From: Capitulum mitella
Taxonomy: Eukaryota; Arthropoda; Thecostraca; Pollicipedomorpha; Pollicipedidae
Length of the DNA: 64,000 nucleotides
Reading direction: 5' to 3'
NCBI GenBank assembly: GCA_030062745.1
Contig: CP099842.1
Location: 32,359,695 to 32,423,694 of the forward strand
Shown here: positions 13,601-27,440 of the stretch, piece by piece
Layout: every line of letters starts with the position of its first letter
How positions within the stretch are numbered: position 1 is the stretch's first letter
Notes under the pieces: model-generated
Databases searched by the model: none
What the model was told of the DNA's origin: nothing
Seen by the model: only the letters and a program-made list of their open reading frames with translations
Made by a program: the position numbers and the translations under genes

Positions 13601-14722
13601 GCGGCTACGGAGGCAACGGCGGCGGAAACCAGGGCAACTTCGGCGGCAACGGCGGAGGCGGCCAGGCCGGCTTCGGGGGATACGGCGGCAACGGCGGCGG
13701 CCAGGGCGGTGGCGGAAGCGGCGGCCAGCACAGCCTGAAGGACACGATCCCGGGCGGCGGCGAGCCTGGCGTCGACTACCCGACGCTGGCCAGCGTGCCG
13801 GACACAGGCTTCTCCTGCGACCAGTACCAGACCGGCGGCTACTATGCGGACATCAACGAGCCAGCCCTCTGCCAGGTGAGACCGCGCCGCGCCGCGCCGT
13901 TCGGATCTGGCCGGCTCCCGGGAGCAGCCCTCAGTCCTTTGCCAAGTGGAACGGAGCCTCGTGAGGAGGCACCTGACGCGCTGCCGTGCCGTGCACACGG
14001 AGTTCGGTGTGTTCAACACACACACGTACTATAGTGATATGAACCTGAAGGGACCATTGGCATGGACTGTTTCGCAATCTGTCGAAACCGGATTCTTCAA
14101 CGTCACGGTTGCGTATAAATGTTCCGAAAACAGTGATTAACGAGTGCTACTGTTCACGACTGCGTCGTGAACTGTTTCTTTTTGACGTGAAATATTGAAC
14201 TCTTGACGGGCGGCGAAACAAAATACGGCACGCAATTTCAGGACGGGTGTTTTTCAGGTATTCCACATCTGCTACGACGACCGAATGGACTCGTTCCTGT
14301 GCCCGAACGGCACCCTCTTCAACCAAAAGTACTTCGTCTGCGACTGGTGGTACAACGTCGACTGCGCTGCCTCCGAGTCGTTCTTCCAGCTCAACGAGGA
14401 AATCGGCAAGACTGACGCCTCTGGAAACGGCAACGGCAACGGCAACGGCGCCAACACCGGCTACGGCGCCCCGAGCAGCGGCGGCAACGGCTTCGGCAAC
14501 GGCGGCAGCGGCGGCAGCGTCAACAGCGGGTACGGCGCGCCGTCGGGCGGCGCCCGCCAGCAAGGCGGCGGCGGCCAGCGGCAGGGCTTCACCCAGGTGT
14601 CCAGCTTCGCCGGCGGCAACAGCGGCGTGACCAGCGCGCAGGCCTCCAGCTTCGGCGCCGGCGGCGGCTTCCAGCAGGCGGGCGGCCAGCCGTCCGGTCT
14701 GTACGGCACGCCCAGCTTCTAG
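7669..14722 (+). CDS. Secreted Gly-rich resilin-like protein with one CBM14 chitin-binding domain (spliced)
   Basis: Joined coding exons are 7,669-7,696, 13,358-13,875 and 14,258-14,722, giving 336 residues. Residues 1-18 (MKIFLMGLLVALAAAESG) are a signal peptide, probably cut near residue 15. Next come a short basic stretch and a Gly/Asn/Gln-rich region with YGAP motifs. Residues 161-218 are a peritrophin-A (CBM14) domain with spacing C-X17-C-X5-C-X9-C-X12-C-X7-C and the segments YYAD, LCPNGTLFNQ and VCDWWYNVDC. The C-terminal part is again Gly/Asn-rich with YGAP repeats and ends in LYGTPSF. The spacing fits single-domain arthropod cuticle proteins of the CPAP1 type. The expected role is binding chitin in the extracellular cuticle while the flexible repeats give elasticity. 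The introns are phase 1 (inside the signal peptide, common in cuticle genes) and phase 0 (inside the CBM14). The domain call is firm. The first exon is inferred but joins in frame. No clear AATAAA was found. Confidence 0.85.
7697..13357 (+). other. Large phase-1 intron with CpG-rich blocks
   Basis: This 5,661-bp intron runs from GTGAGT to CGGTTCCAG. No protein domain is recognised inside it. GC/CpG-rich blocks near 8,035-8,420, 8,600-8,960, 9,440-10,180, 11,330-11,840 and 12,245-12,500 alternate with AT-rich DNA. They carry long overlapping frames on both strands, as GC-rich non-coding DNA does. They may be intronic regulatory elements. An exon of another gene cannot be excluded. Confidence 0.45.
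8066..8108. promoter_or_regulatory. Inverted pair of fused E-box/CRE motifs
   Basis: GTCACGTGACGTC at 8,066-8,078 and its exact reverse complement GACGTCACGTGAC at 8,096-8,108 form a perfect 13-bp inverted repeat with a 17-base spacer. Each arm holds CACGTG (bHLH-type site) fused to a TGACGTC CRE core; the right arm completes TGACGTCA. It sits in the first CpG-rich block of the intron. Regulatory use is inferred. Confidence 0.5.
13358..13875 (+). CDS. Exon 3 of the cuticle-type gene (signal-peptide end, Gly-rich repeats, first part of CBM14)
   Basis: The exon follows acceptor TTCCAG (AG at 13,356-13,357) and ends CTGCCAG before donor GTGAGA at 13,876. It encodes the end of the signal peptide and a basic segment. 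YGAPQSGG and YGAPESGG units follow, then runs of GGNQGGFGGNGGG-like repeats, and finally the first two CBM14 cysteines (residues 163 and 181). Codons are strongly GC-rich at the third position. The open frame begins after a stop at 13,333-13,335, so an upstream exon is required. Confidence 0.85.
13876..14257 (+). other. Phase-0 intron inside the CBM14 domain
   Basis: This 382-bp intron has donor GTGAGA and acceptor TTTTTCAG. It splits the chitin-binding domain after ...ALCQ, and the next exon resumes with VFHICYDD. Removing it restores the canonical five-residue gap between the second and third cysteines. Confidence 0.8.
14258..14722 (+). CDS. Last exon: rest of CBM14 and C-terminal Gly/Asn-rich YGAP region
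   Basis: The exon starts at GTA after the acceptor AG at 14,256-14,257 and ends at TAG 14,720-14,722. It supplies cysteines 187, 197, 210 and 218 with the conserved LCPNGTLFNQ and CDWWYNVDC core. A short linker follows (SFFQLNEEIGKTDASG), then GN repeats, YGAPSSGG and YGAPSGGA units, Gln/Gly-rich sequence and the ending LYGTPSF. The C-terminal half looks disordered and elastic. Confidence 0.88.
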   Translation, partial: VFHICYDDRMDSFLCPNGTLFNQKYFVCDWWYNVDCAASESFFQLNEEIGKTDASGNGNGNGNGANTGYGAPSSGGNGFGNGGSGGSVNSGYGAPSGGARQQGGGGQRQGFTQVSSFAGGNSGVTSAQASSFGAGGGFQQAGGQPSGLYGTPSF

Positions 14723-17125
14723 GCGCCGCGGCGGCCGCGCCCAGCCCCAGTGCCATGCCGCGCCGCGGGCGGCGACCGCCGGCGGCGGCTCGGCGCCACC
14801 CACCCTCTAATTTATTGCACGCCGCCGGCCCGCCGGCGAAGTCGGCGGCCAGGCTTGTGCTTGATTTGCCTCAGGTGGATCGATTCACCGAACTGGGAAT
14901 TGTTTCGGATTCTGATTCAAGGCGGTTTTTTAAGCGAATCGATCCCTGATTCAATGGCGATTGCCTAGAAACAAGTTTGTGAACCGATTCCGACTCTGAT
15001 CCACTGCGGTTTTCAAGCGAACCGACTCTGATCCAGTACAGAAGCACAAAATTACCGAGTCGGTTCAGGACCGCTTGGAATCGATTCAGAATCAAGCGCA
15101 AGCCTGTTGTCAGCCCCGCCCCGCAGTCGAACACGGCTCCGCCGGCGCCGGAGCGGCTTGGTCGGCCGGCTACGCCCCCCCCCCCGCGGTCCCGCTGCCG
15201 GAGACCGCTCACCAGCGAAGACCGCTCCCACCTGCCAGGAGGGACAGGCAGCGGAGCTAACCGCTGTCAGTCCTGGCCTGACGTACGTGGTCAGCAGAGC
15301 GATTAGGACGACTTCCGCCGGTGGAAAACCGCATGTCAACGATGGGTCGTGTCTGACGTGCGCTTTACAATGCTTTAAGAAAAACTTGTCCTCGGCTTCA
15401 CGTCTAAAGAACTATTTATATGTTCTGTATGGAGAATGCGTGCACGTTATCGATGGTGAAGGCAAATCCACAGTAGCACTGTGCATGAAGGCCGAAACTT
15501 TTCATTGTTAGCTGCATCCTCTCGTCCTTGTGTTTTCTAAATACAACACCGTGTCCACAGTTTCGAAAAAGTTTTTGTTACCTGCGTATGAGTCACGCTC
15601 GTGTAAAGAGGAGGCCAATTCGGCAAAACCGACACACACGCGCACAGAAACTCCGGACCAATGAAGCTTCGATTAACGAATGGCTGAATCCAGGTCCGCA
15701 GAAAAACTGCAGTGAGCCACAGGCGCGAATGTCTCGACACGCTTAGTTATGGACATGCATGTTGGGTATCTCACATAGCATAATTCTGAGAGCTGAAGAC
15801 GACGCTGACTCACGGAAGGAATGAAAGAAAGGGACCAAATGCCGCTGCTGTCTTCTGGGCGGCATTTGCTGACACGTGGCGTCGCTGGACAGGTGGCGTT
15901 CGTGTCGCTGTACACCCGCCCTTCGGACCGCTGTTCACGTGGCTCTTGATACTCTGCGCTCGAGCAGTCCGCCGTGCACATACCGCTGAGCGTGCTGCAC
16001 ACGTGCCGCCGAACGTGCTCTCACGTGCCACTCAATTTGCTGTAAGCGTGCCGCCGAGTTTGCCGTGCACGAGTTTGCCATGCCGAGTTTGCTGTAAACG
16101 TGCCGCCCCAGATCGCCGAAACTCAGGCATGGTGCGGGTCGGCCCTGCCACAGGCGATCGCCCGCTCACGAGCCGAAGGCTTCGTCAGACACGGGAGTCC
16201 AGATCAGCTTGGCGCTCGAGGCGACCCCCGCCCCGGAGGGGCCCGGTCGAATTGGCGTCATCGCTCGGCGTCGCCCGGGCGCTCCGCCACAGACGACACC
16301 ACCTCACAGCCGGCGACACTACGGCTGTCGGCTGGCGGAACACTGAAGCTCCACAGAGGTCAGTTTGTCCAGATCAGAGAAACGAAGACTTTCCGTCAGT
16401 ATAGCTGGAACCGGGCACGCGAATCAACGGCTGGCGAAAGTCTGATCGATATCCTCACTGCCAGGCAATGTGGAGTCTATGAAGCATTTCGTTGATAGGA
16501 TCGCATAAGATGTCAAACGCACATCAATTGTGTCACTATCAGCTAAATCGTAATAAATCCGCACAAAAATGGCACATGAAAAGTTAGGATTCTTGCACCA
16601 CCAAGCAACGGCATGTAAAAACGGTAGTACCGCGTGAGATGACGTCCGCAATCGGACAGCTTAACGGCTATTAATCCCTCTCTAAAACAAACGATTATCA
16701 AAACGAACACAGATAAATGAAGCAAAACGACTGAACAACTGCGTGAATTGTTTACAAAAAAAACTTTAAAATACAGCAGCGATGCGCAGATATGGCAAAA
16801 TCCATTTGTGCATTTTCCTTCTGCAACATTTGATGGAGTTTTACAGAGGAACGCACGTGACGGGCCACGCGAATAAGCTTTATCACTGAAAAGGCGTCCC
16901 ATTCAAACACACAGCGAAATCATGACGCCGTAGTTTTGTCAGCATAAACAGGCATGGCCTGCCCCGATCCACGGCAGAACAAACACAGGCGGTGCGAGGG
17001 CAGCCCCAGATCGCCTGCCACCCTGTCCATCGCAGAGACCGCCTCAGACGAAACAAGCCGCCCGTCGCAGCATGTCACACACAGGAGACACCGCTGTCGT
17101 GTCAGACCAGGCACGGTCTGCCCCA
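14723..17125. other. Convergent intergenic DNA
   Basis: This lies between two convergent genes. It holds a GAATCGATTC-rich segment (14,875-15,105) and a degenerate short tandem repeat around 15,968-16,108 built from GAGTTTGCCGT / CGTGCCGCC pieces. No gene is recognised. The 3' UTR of the upstream gene must lie here, but I found no clear AATAAA on the plus strand close to its stop. Confidence 0.45.
14875..15105. repeat. GAATCGATTC-rich degenerate repeat, copy 1
   Basis: Many variants of GATTCNGAATC and GAATCGATTC occur on both strands within about 230 bases, alternating with AAGCGAACCGA-like pieces. A longer relative lies at 21,425-21,930. It is probably a decayed dispersed repeat; the superfamily is unknown. 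Confidence 0.4.
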
Positions 17126-17441
17126 ATCGCAGGCGCCGCGGGTGCCGCCCTCAACGGCGCCGCGGGTCCCGACCACACAGGCGCCGCGGAGCCCCCTCAC
17201 AGGCGCTGCGGGTCCCCCTCACAGGCGCCGCGGGTCCCCCTCACAGGCGCCGCGGAGCCCCCTCACAGGCGCCGCGGGTCCCCCTCACAGGCGCCGCGGG
17301 TCCCCCTCACAGGCGCCGCGGGTCCCCCTCACAGGCGCCGCCGGTCCCCCTCACAGGCGCCGCGGAGCCCCCTCACAGGCGCCGCGGGTCCCCCTCACAG
17401 GCGCCGCGGGTCCCCCTCACAGGCGCCGCGACACAGCCAGC
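17126..17441. repeat. 22-bp GC-rich minisatellite (about 14 copies)
   Basis: The unit GGCGCCGCGGGTCCCCCTCACA repeats every 22 bases, with a recurring GGAGCCCC variant. The first units are the most diverged. Because 22 is not a multiple of three, all forward frames stay open with a 22-codon super-period, creating false ORFs. It lies about 120 bases past the stop codon of the minus-strand ALKBH6 gene. Confidence 0.9.
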
Positions 17442-17562
17442 GGCGAGGCGCGCCACGAGCGGCCGCATCTCGCCTGCCGACCGCCGGGCCTGAAGGCTGC
17501 CCGCCGCGCTCTGGCCCGGCCGCTTGCGCCTCGGCTTCCCGGGCGGGCGGACGGCCGCCGTG

Positions 17563-21093
<3,531 letters not shown>

Positions 21094-21424
21094 ATAATTT
21101 GTCTGTTTCTGAACATGCTTCTACAGAGTTAACAACACGCTATTGCTTTAAAACAAAAATGGCGATCAGGGAACAAAACTGGGAGTGAAATGCAGCGCAG
21201 GTACCAATGATATCAAATGCAATTGAAAGAGAACGTCCCGTGTTCGTCGACTTATCCCAAATAATTGGCTGATTGATTGGCTGGTCTGAAAAATGCCAAT
21301 GAGTCTATTTTTGGCATTGCTGCCCACTTGTTGATTCATTCCTAGAAGCTTAACAAACGTATTTCATTAAAAAATGAAACGCTGTAGTCATCCGTCGATA
21401 TAACAAAACACTTGTCAATGACCC

Positions 21425-21930
21425 AGGTTTAAGCGTGATTTTGGTTCGATTCCAATCGACTCCGAATTTAGTAATTTACCTTTTTTGTCGTGAGTCGGAA
21501 CCATAATAGATTCGGTTGAAAATCGAAGTGAATGAAGATAATTACATTACTTACTGGTTCAACGAATCGCTCGTAAATCGATTCATCAAAAATGGAAGCA
21601 CCGTCATCCTTCACGAAGCAGAGGAACAAATCGAGCAAAGAAATACCTGCATTAGTCAAATACATATGACGAACTATCAAGACTTAAAATTTTTGTACTT
21701 ACTTCTCTTCACTAACGCACGATTGCAGTATCAATGTTTCATGACTGTTTTCGACTAATAAACTGAATATTTCAATTTGTAACATTGTTACGAAAGGAAT
21801 CAACATTAAACCGATTTACATATGCAGTTGAATCATAAATAAATCGATTCACTCCATAAACACATGCCGCAAGCCTGAATCAGAATCGATTTCCAGCTCT
21901 GGGAATCGGGAGTGGATAGCTTTACTTCTG
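21425..21930. repeat. GAATCGATTC-rich degenerate repeat, copy 2
   Basis: AATCGATTC, GATTCCAATCGACTCC, AATCGATTCATC and TGAATCAGAATCGATTTCC motifs recur over about 500 AT-rich bases. It resembles the shorter copy near 14.9 kb and abuts the first piggyBac-like element. No coding content is seen. Confidence 0.4.
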
Positions 21931-21936
21931 AATTAA

Positions 21937-23135
21937 CCCTATTCCCGGAGAGCTAGCGGTATGGCAGATTCCCGGCGGGGGGAGGGGGGACGCCTCCACT
22001 GAGATTTCGAGAACTACTCATCCGATTTTATCGCAAAAAAGACGGCAATCGATTTGCCATGACGTAAACTACATTTTTATAAAAAGAAGTTTTCAAAATT
22101 TTGAAAAGGGTGGATATAGTGGGCAAAAAAGTCAACATTGGGGACATTTTTTGGCTTCTTACAACTACGTTGTTTATGGACCGATTTTGATGGAATTGAC
22201 ATGAATCGAGAGATTATGGATGGGACTTTTACCATTGGTCCATTCATTTGAAATTTTGAGAAAATTCAAAGGCGTTCACAGGATTTTACGAATAAGATTA
22301 GTTTTTTAACAACTGAATGAACAAAAAAGGCGAAAGCATTTTTCGCCTCTGCTAATCATGTTATGCTAAAGAAGTACGAATCGTATTACAATGTTCGTAT
22401 AATGTTAGCATAGGCGGTGCCAGGGACATGAAAAAGGGGGAATTGTCATGGTTACATGTTCTTCAAGTTAAGTTTTGACCTTTGACCTTAAATGGCCTCC
22501 AGTGACCCCGGAGTCACTTGGAATGATGTCGTTTGCATTTAATATTATCTGTAAACGTTTTTAATAATTTCAATTCATTCTATTTCAAAAATTGCACTTC
22601 ACGACTTTCGTGATATAGGGTACGTTCACTGGCATTTTTGGTCATAGCTCCGTGACCCAGCCTGATGATATCAAACTGAAATTTGATACGCAAGTAGAGG
22701 GCACGATTCAACGTTAAATATGTTCCGAGTTTGGCATTGCAAAATATAACACCGAAATGTTTACTATAAAACCAGATTCTGACTTCTGACCTTGACCTAA
22801 CCTTGTAAAGTGATCTCAGATGAATAAAATTATATTTGCACATTGCCCAACTATTTAGTTATACATTCATATGAAGTTTTAAGTTCTATCTCAAAAACGC
22901 TAGTTTTGGCAGTCATTTTCCTTTCTCCCTCGACAGGGCCAAAAATGGCCTGAGATGCCTTCCAAAAACGTTGCCTAGCTCCGCCCCTGGGAAAAACAGA
23001 ACTTCAAAATTCTCACAGTACGTAGAAAGAATAGCTAGGAAAGTCACCAAGTTTCGTGAAGCTACGTCAAAAAGCCTGGAACTGGCAAGCAAAAAACCCG
23101 AGGGGGGCCGATTCAGCCCCCTGCCGGGAATAGGG
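21937..23135. mobile_element. piggyBac-like non-autonomous element A1 (1,199 bp)
   Basis: It is bounded by CCCTATTCCCGG and CCGGGAATAGGG, a perfect 12-bp terminal inverted repeat, and flanked on both sides by TTAA (21,933-21,936 and 23,136-23,139). A TTAA duplication with CCC-starting ends is the hallmark of the piggyBac superfamily. No transposase frame is present. Interior landmarks are a DR1 pair of TGACCT half-sites (22,476-22,488) and the segment CCGCCCCTGGGAAA. Confidence 0.8.
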
Positions 23136-23606
23136 TTAAACAAAAGACTGCAATGAACACATGATTTTGCAAACGTGCATTGATCTACGCCCGTTTTTTG
23201 ATGTAACGCAACAACTGTAAACGGGACATGGTTGAACAGAACCAGGATTGGCAAAAAGCCGGCCAAAACTAGCTTTAGCCAGTTTTGGACAGCACGAACC
23301 GGTTTTAACCGACCTAAACTACGTCTGATCCCAAAATATGAAAATGGTTGTTTTCTTCTGTGCTGGAACCACGACTACTTTGGTCTGACAATGCTTTCCA
23401 AATCTACCACAAACTGGATTATTTCTATGACTAATTGAATGATTGACAATTGCTGCGTGATTCTGTCTACAGCTCATTTAATGTTTTCCATCTGAGAAAT
23501 GGAAGTCAAAATATCCTAGAAAAAGTGCTTTCTCTCTCTCGCCATAGGAAAAAAAACACCATGGCCTCAAGGAAGGGCGACTGCTGACTTTCATGCATAT
23601 CCCTAA

Positions 23607-24823
23607 CCCTATTCCCGGCAGGGTGGCTGAATTCGTCCTCACCTCGGGTTTTTTGCTCGCCAGTTCCAGGATTTTTAACGCAGCTTCACGGAACTTGGTG
23701 ACTTTTCTTAGCTATTCTTTCTACGTACTGTGACAAAATTTCGAAATTCCGTTTTGCTCAGGGGTGGAGCCAGGCGGCGTTTTTAGGAGGCACCACAGAC
23801 CATTTTTGGCCCTGTTGAGGATAAAAGGAAAAAGACTGACAAAAATTGCGTATTTAAGATAGAACTTACAACTTTATACGGATGTATAGCTAAATAGTTG
23901 GGTAACGTGCAAATACAATTTTGTTCATCCGAGGTCACTTTACAAGGTCTTACGCCTACAAGGTCAGGTCAAGGTCAGGTCAAAATTTGGTTTTATAGTA
24001 ATAACTTCGGCGGTATTTTTTTAAATGCCATACCTGGAATATACATAACGTATAATCGTGCCCTCTACTTGTGTATAAAGTTTCAGCTTGATATCAGGTC
24101 AAGTCACGGAGTTATGACCTAAAATGTCAGTGCGAGTGCCCTATATCACAATAGCCATAAAATGGAATTTTTGAAATGGAGTGAATTCAAATGATTGAAA
24201 ACGTTTACAGACAATATTAAATGCAAACGAGATCATCCCAAGTGACTCCAAGGTCACTGCAGGTCATTTAAGGTCAAAGGTCACAAGTTGTCCTGAAGAG
24301 CATATGACCATGACTGTTCCCCCTTTTTCGTGTCTCTGACACCACCTATGCTAACATTATGCAAACATTGTAATACGATTTGTACTTGTTTAGCATGACA
24401 TGACTAGCAGAAGACAAAAAAGTGTTTTTACCTTTTTTCATTCAGCTTTTGGAAAACTAATCCTCCTATATTTCAAATCCTGTGAACGCCTATAAATTTT
24501 CTCCAAATTTCAAATGTCTTTATCAACGGTAAAAGTCCTATCCATAATCTCTCGATTAATGTCAATCTCATTGAAATCGGTCCATAAACAACAGAATTAT
24601 AAGAAGTCCAAAAGCACCCCCGTTTCGATAATTTTCCCTCTGTACCCACCCCTTTCAAGATTTCGTGTTTCTTTTTTTAAATGTAGTTCACATCATGGCA
24701 AATCGATTGCCGTTTGTTGCGATAAATTCGCATGTGTGGTTCTCGAGATCTCAGGGGGGCCGAATCCGCTCCCCCCCTCCCTGCCGGGAATCAGCGATAC
24801 CGGCTAGCCCTCCGGGAATAGGG
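23607..24823. mobile_element. piggyBac-like non-autonomous element A2 (1,217 bp, inverted relative to A1)
   Basis: It has the same 12-bp ends as A1 (CCCTATTCCCGG / CCGGGAATAGGG), but the interior runs in the opposite direction. It is flanked by CTAA on both sides (23,603-23,606 and 24,824-24,827), a one-base variant of TTAA. It holds AGGTCA clusters near 23,968-23,990 and a DR1 AGGTCAAAGGTCA at 24,271-24,283. It has no coding capacity. With A1 it makes a large inverted pair spaced by about 470 bp. Confidence 0.78.
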
Positions 24824-26199
24824 CTAATAATGTCTTTGTAACATGGCCTGTCATAAACATTTTTTGGCCATCAGAATGTGAGGAAATGATCACCTGATTG
24901 CTTTGCCAAGTTCGGTTGTGGTGACATGTACCGCTCGAAGTAAATCATGTACCTATCGACATAAAACAGAGCGCGGAGACGATCTGGTTCCATCTGACGG
25001 TGGTCAGAGAGCAACATACTCCATTCCGGTTGATCGGAGCTGACATTAATTAACATTACCGCCTCTGGCTTCTGGATTTCGTGATGACAGTTCTGCCATA
25101 TTTTGGTAAAGCAACAACAATAAACACTTAACTCCTGGTAATTTTGGCCCAGAAATAACGACAAGGCACCTTGCGACTTAGCTTTGGTCACCTACGAAAA
25201 CAACCGTCGAAACAAACTTATCCTTAAAACCACCAAGCGTACCGGTTGTACACGCATCACAGCACGAAAAAATATGCATGAAGCACCTCCTATACTCTGT
25301 CAATCTTGGCTAGCAAAATAATGGCCAAATACTCCTCTGACATAGTTCTAGCCACCTCAAGAATGGGCGGCCACAACTAGTTTTTGGACAGGCCGGTTAA
25401 AACCATGGTTTTAACCAGTTTACTAAGCCACCCACGGCCAAATTTGCCAAACCTGAACAGGTCACAGGCAAAACAGTGGGAAATCGCTCAGAACCTCCGA
25501 AGTGTGGACTTCTGAGGCAAAATGAATATCACAGTGCAATCTCCTGTTACTACCGGCTGCAACTTGGCTATACCAGCCGAAAGCAAGCCTTAAAGGCGCA
25601 ACATTTCCTGGAAGTAACCATGGTTCTTTGGACTCAGAGGCTTACAAAATACTGTAGGGCCAAGGACTGCCTCAAAACGGATTAAAACAGAACGGTTGTG
25701 GTCCGATTTTGACCCCATGCCAGGAATTGGCGGTGGGTACAACACAGTGTGCATGCTTGTCTTAAGAGGTCAGCAGCAGTCATGCCATCGCTGACCTACT
25801 GCGATTGCGTCAATGTTCTGCCTGTTTGGTTGTCTGATGACCAATGGAGCTTGTTTGCAAGGCTATCAGACGCAGGAATATTTTTTGAAAGGAATATTCC
25901 ATACAAACGGCGTTTTGAGCTGAGACAGCACAGCTGTAGCCTGTAGTCTCAGATGCCAATCTCCAATATACATTATGTCAACGAACGCCTGCGTTCATCC
26001 ACCCAAGCACCCCCGTACTGCGTCACATCGGCGGACGACTGCAGGACATGATTTTTCATGGGTTGCATTTTCTGCAGTTGCTTGACGTATTTTCCTTTGT
26101 AATAAAAATGGGGAGCACCGAACACGTTCCCGGCGACATTTTGCCGACCAAATGCGATCATGGAAAAAACCCAAGTTAGAACATTTCCTTGAAAGGGAA

Positions 26200-27110
26200 A
26201 GAATTGTGTTTCGCGCTCCAGGAAACCTCTTCCACCAAATCTCCGCCGAATTCCTGATGGTCGGGTGTTGACAATGACTGTTCGTTGGCTGAGTTTGTAT
26301 GGCGCGGCCCAACAGCCAATTGCGCGTCGATACATGGTTTTCCGATTTCTGACACGTATTCTGAGCTGAGATAACGAATTTGATAGCCAAGATGTCCTGT
26401 CGCCTTAGGAGTTGATGTCTAATGTACAGTATACCTCAATACTTAACATTTACGTTGCTTCAAAGCAATCTCCCACTCTGTTTACATCTGCTGCGTGACG
26501 TCACGAGCGGGCGTCGGCCTATGAACGTTTGCAGAAGACCCGCGTTGTGTCATTGTCAGCGACTGACTACCTAGTACTACAGTTCTGAATTAGTCACGCT
26601 TTTGTCCATGACTGCGTTGTTTCTAAGCTTACGTGATGGTAAGGGTTTGATCTCATAAAAGCCCAAGTATTTTGGGGTGACTTGAGATCCCTTTGTCAGT
26701 GGAATCAGTGACTGGCCCGCAAGTATACCAATGATACTCACATATACCCTGAAGCAGCTTAATCATCACCTACTGAGTAAAAACGTCATTACAGGCACAT
26801 ACTTTTGCCCTTCTAAGCATGTTTTAGGCAATTAACGCTGAAAACGTCGTAAAATAATCGGCAACATTTTTTCAGACGTACAAAGTCTATTTCCAACTGA
26901 CTGATTGATTATTGGGGTTTAGGGGCGCACCGACTTCGAGTTCATAAGTCTATTTACGAGGACTACCAAGGCAGAACATTCTCTTCAACCATGTATCGAC
27001 ACGCGACTAGCTGGTGGGCCACGCCATACAAACTCGACCAACGAACAATCAATTTCAACACCCAACCATCAGGAATTTCGCGGAGATTTAGTTGAAGGGG
27101 TTTTCTGACG
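26200..27110. repeat. Inverted duplicate of about 130-150 bp
   Basis: The reverse complement of 26,200-26,345 closely matches 26,985-27,110. Shared blocks are CCATGTATCGAC, CGCCATACAAACTC, CCAACGAACA, ACCATCAGGAATT and CGGAGATTT. The copies are head-to-head with about 640 bases between them. They are probably two copies of a dispersed repeat of unknown class. Confidence 0.6.
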
Positions 27111-27267
27111 CCCTAAACACGATTCCGAAAAACAATGACTAACTCCCGTTAAGGTTTTGAAGTTACAGGCTATTTTTCATTTTCTAAGTTTTGAGAAAGG
27201 TGAATTTCAAACGTCTCTGTCTCACAAGCCTTTGTCACATTCGCAAGATTTTAATACAAGCGGATAA

Positions 27268-27440
27268 ACCTACGCTCAGAAGACCTCTGCTCAGAAGACC
27301 TACGCTTAGAAGACCTATGCTCGGAAGACCTACGCTCATAAGACCAATGCTAAGAAGACCTACACTCATAAAGACCTACGCTCAGAAGATCTACGCTCAT
27401 AAGGCCTATGCTACGAAGACAGACGCTCAGAATATCTGCT
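27268..27440 (+). repeat. 15-bp minisatellite (AGAAGACCTACGCTC)
   Basis: About eleven imperfect copies of a 15-base unit with alternating CTACGCTC / CTATGCT and AGAAGACC / ATAAGACC variants. The unit is a multiple of three and gives an RRPTL-like peptide repeat, but no start, domain or splice context supports coding. Confidence 0.8.

Noticed and set aside
13264..14025. Minus-strand 253-codon Ala-rich frame
   Set aside because: It is the complement of Gly-rich codons in the real plus-strand exon (GGC read as GCC) and has no domain.
14147..14803. Minus-strand 218-codon Ala-rich frame
   Set aside because: Shadow of the plus-strand CBM14/Gly-rich exon.
17126..17441. CRISPR-like array
   Set aside because: Units are contiguous 22-mers without unique spacers; the window is eukaryotic.
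21435..21452. Second B-box match (GGTTCGATTCC)
   Set aside because: It lies in the GAATCGATTC repeat, the stem is imperfect, and no A box or cloverleaf is seen.
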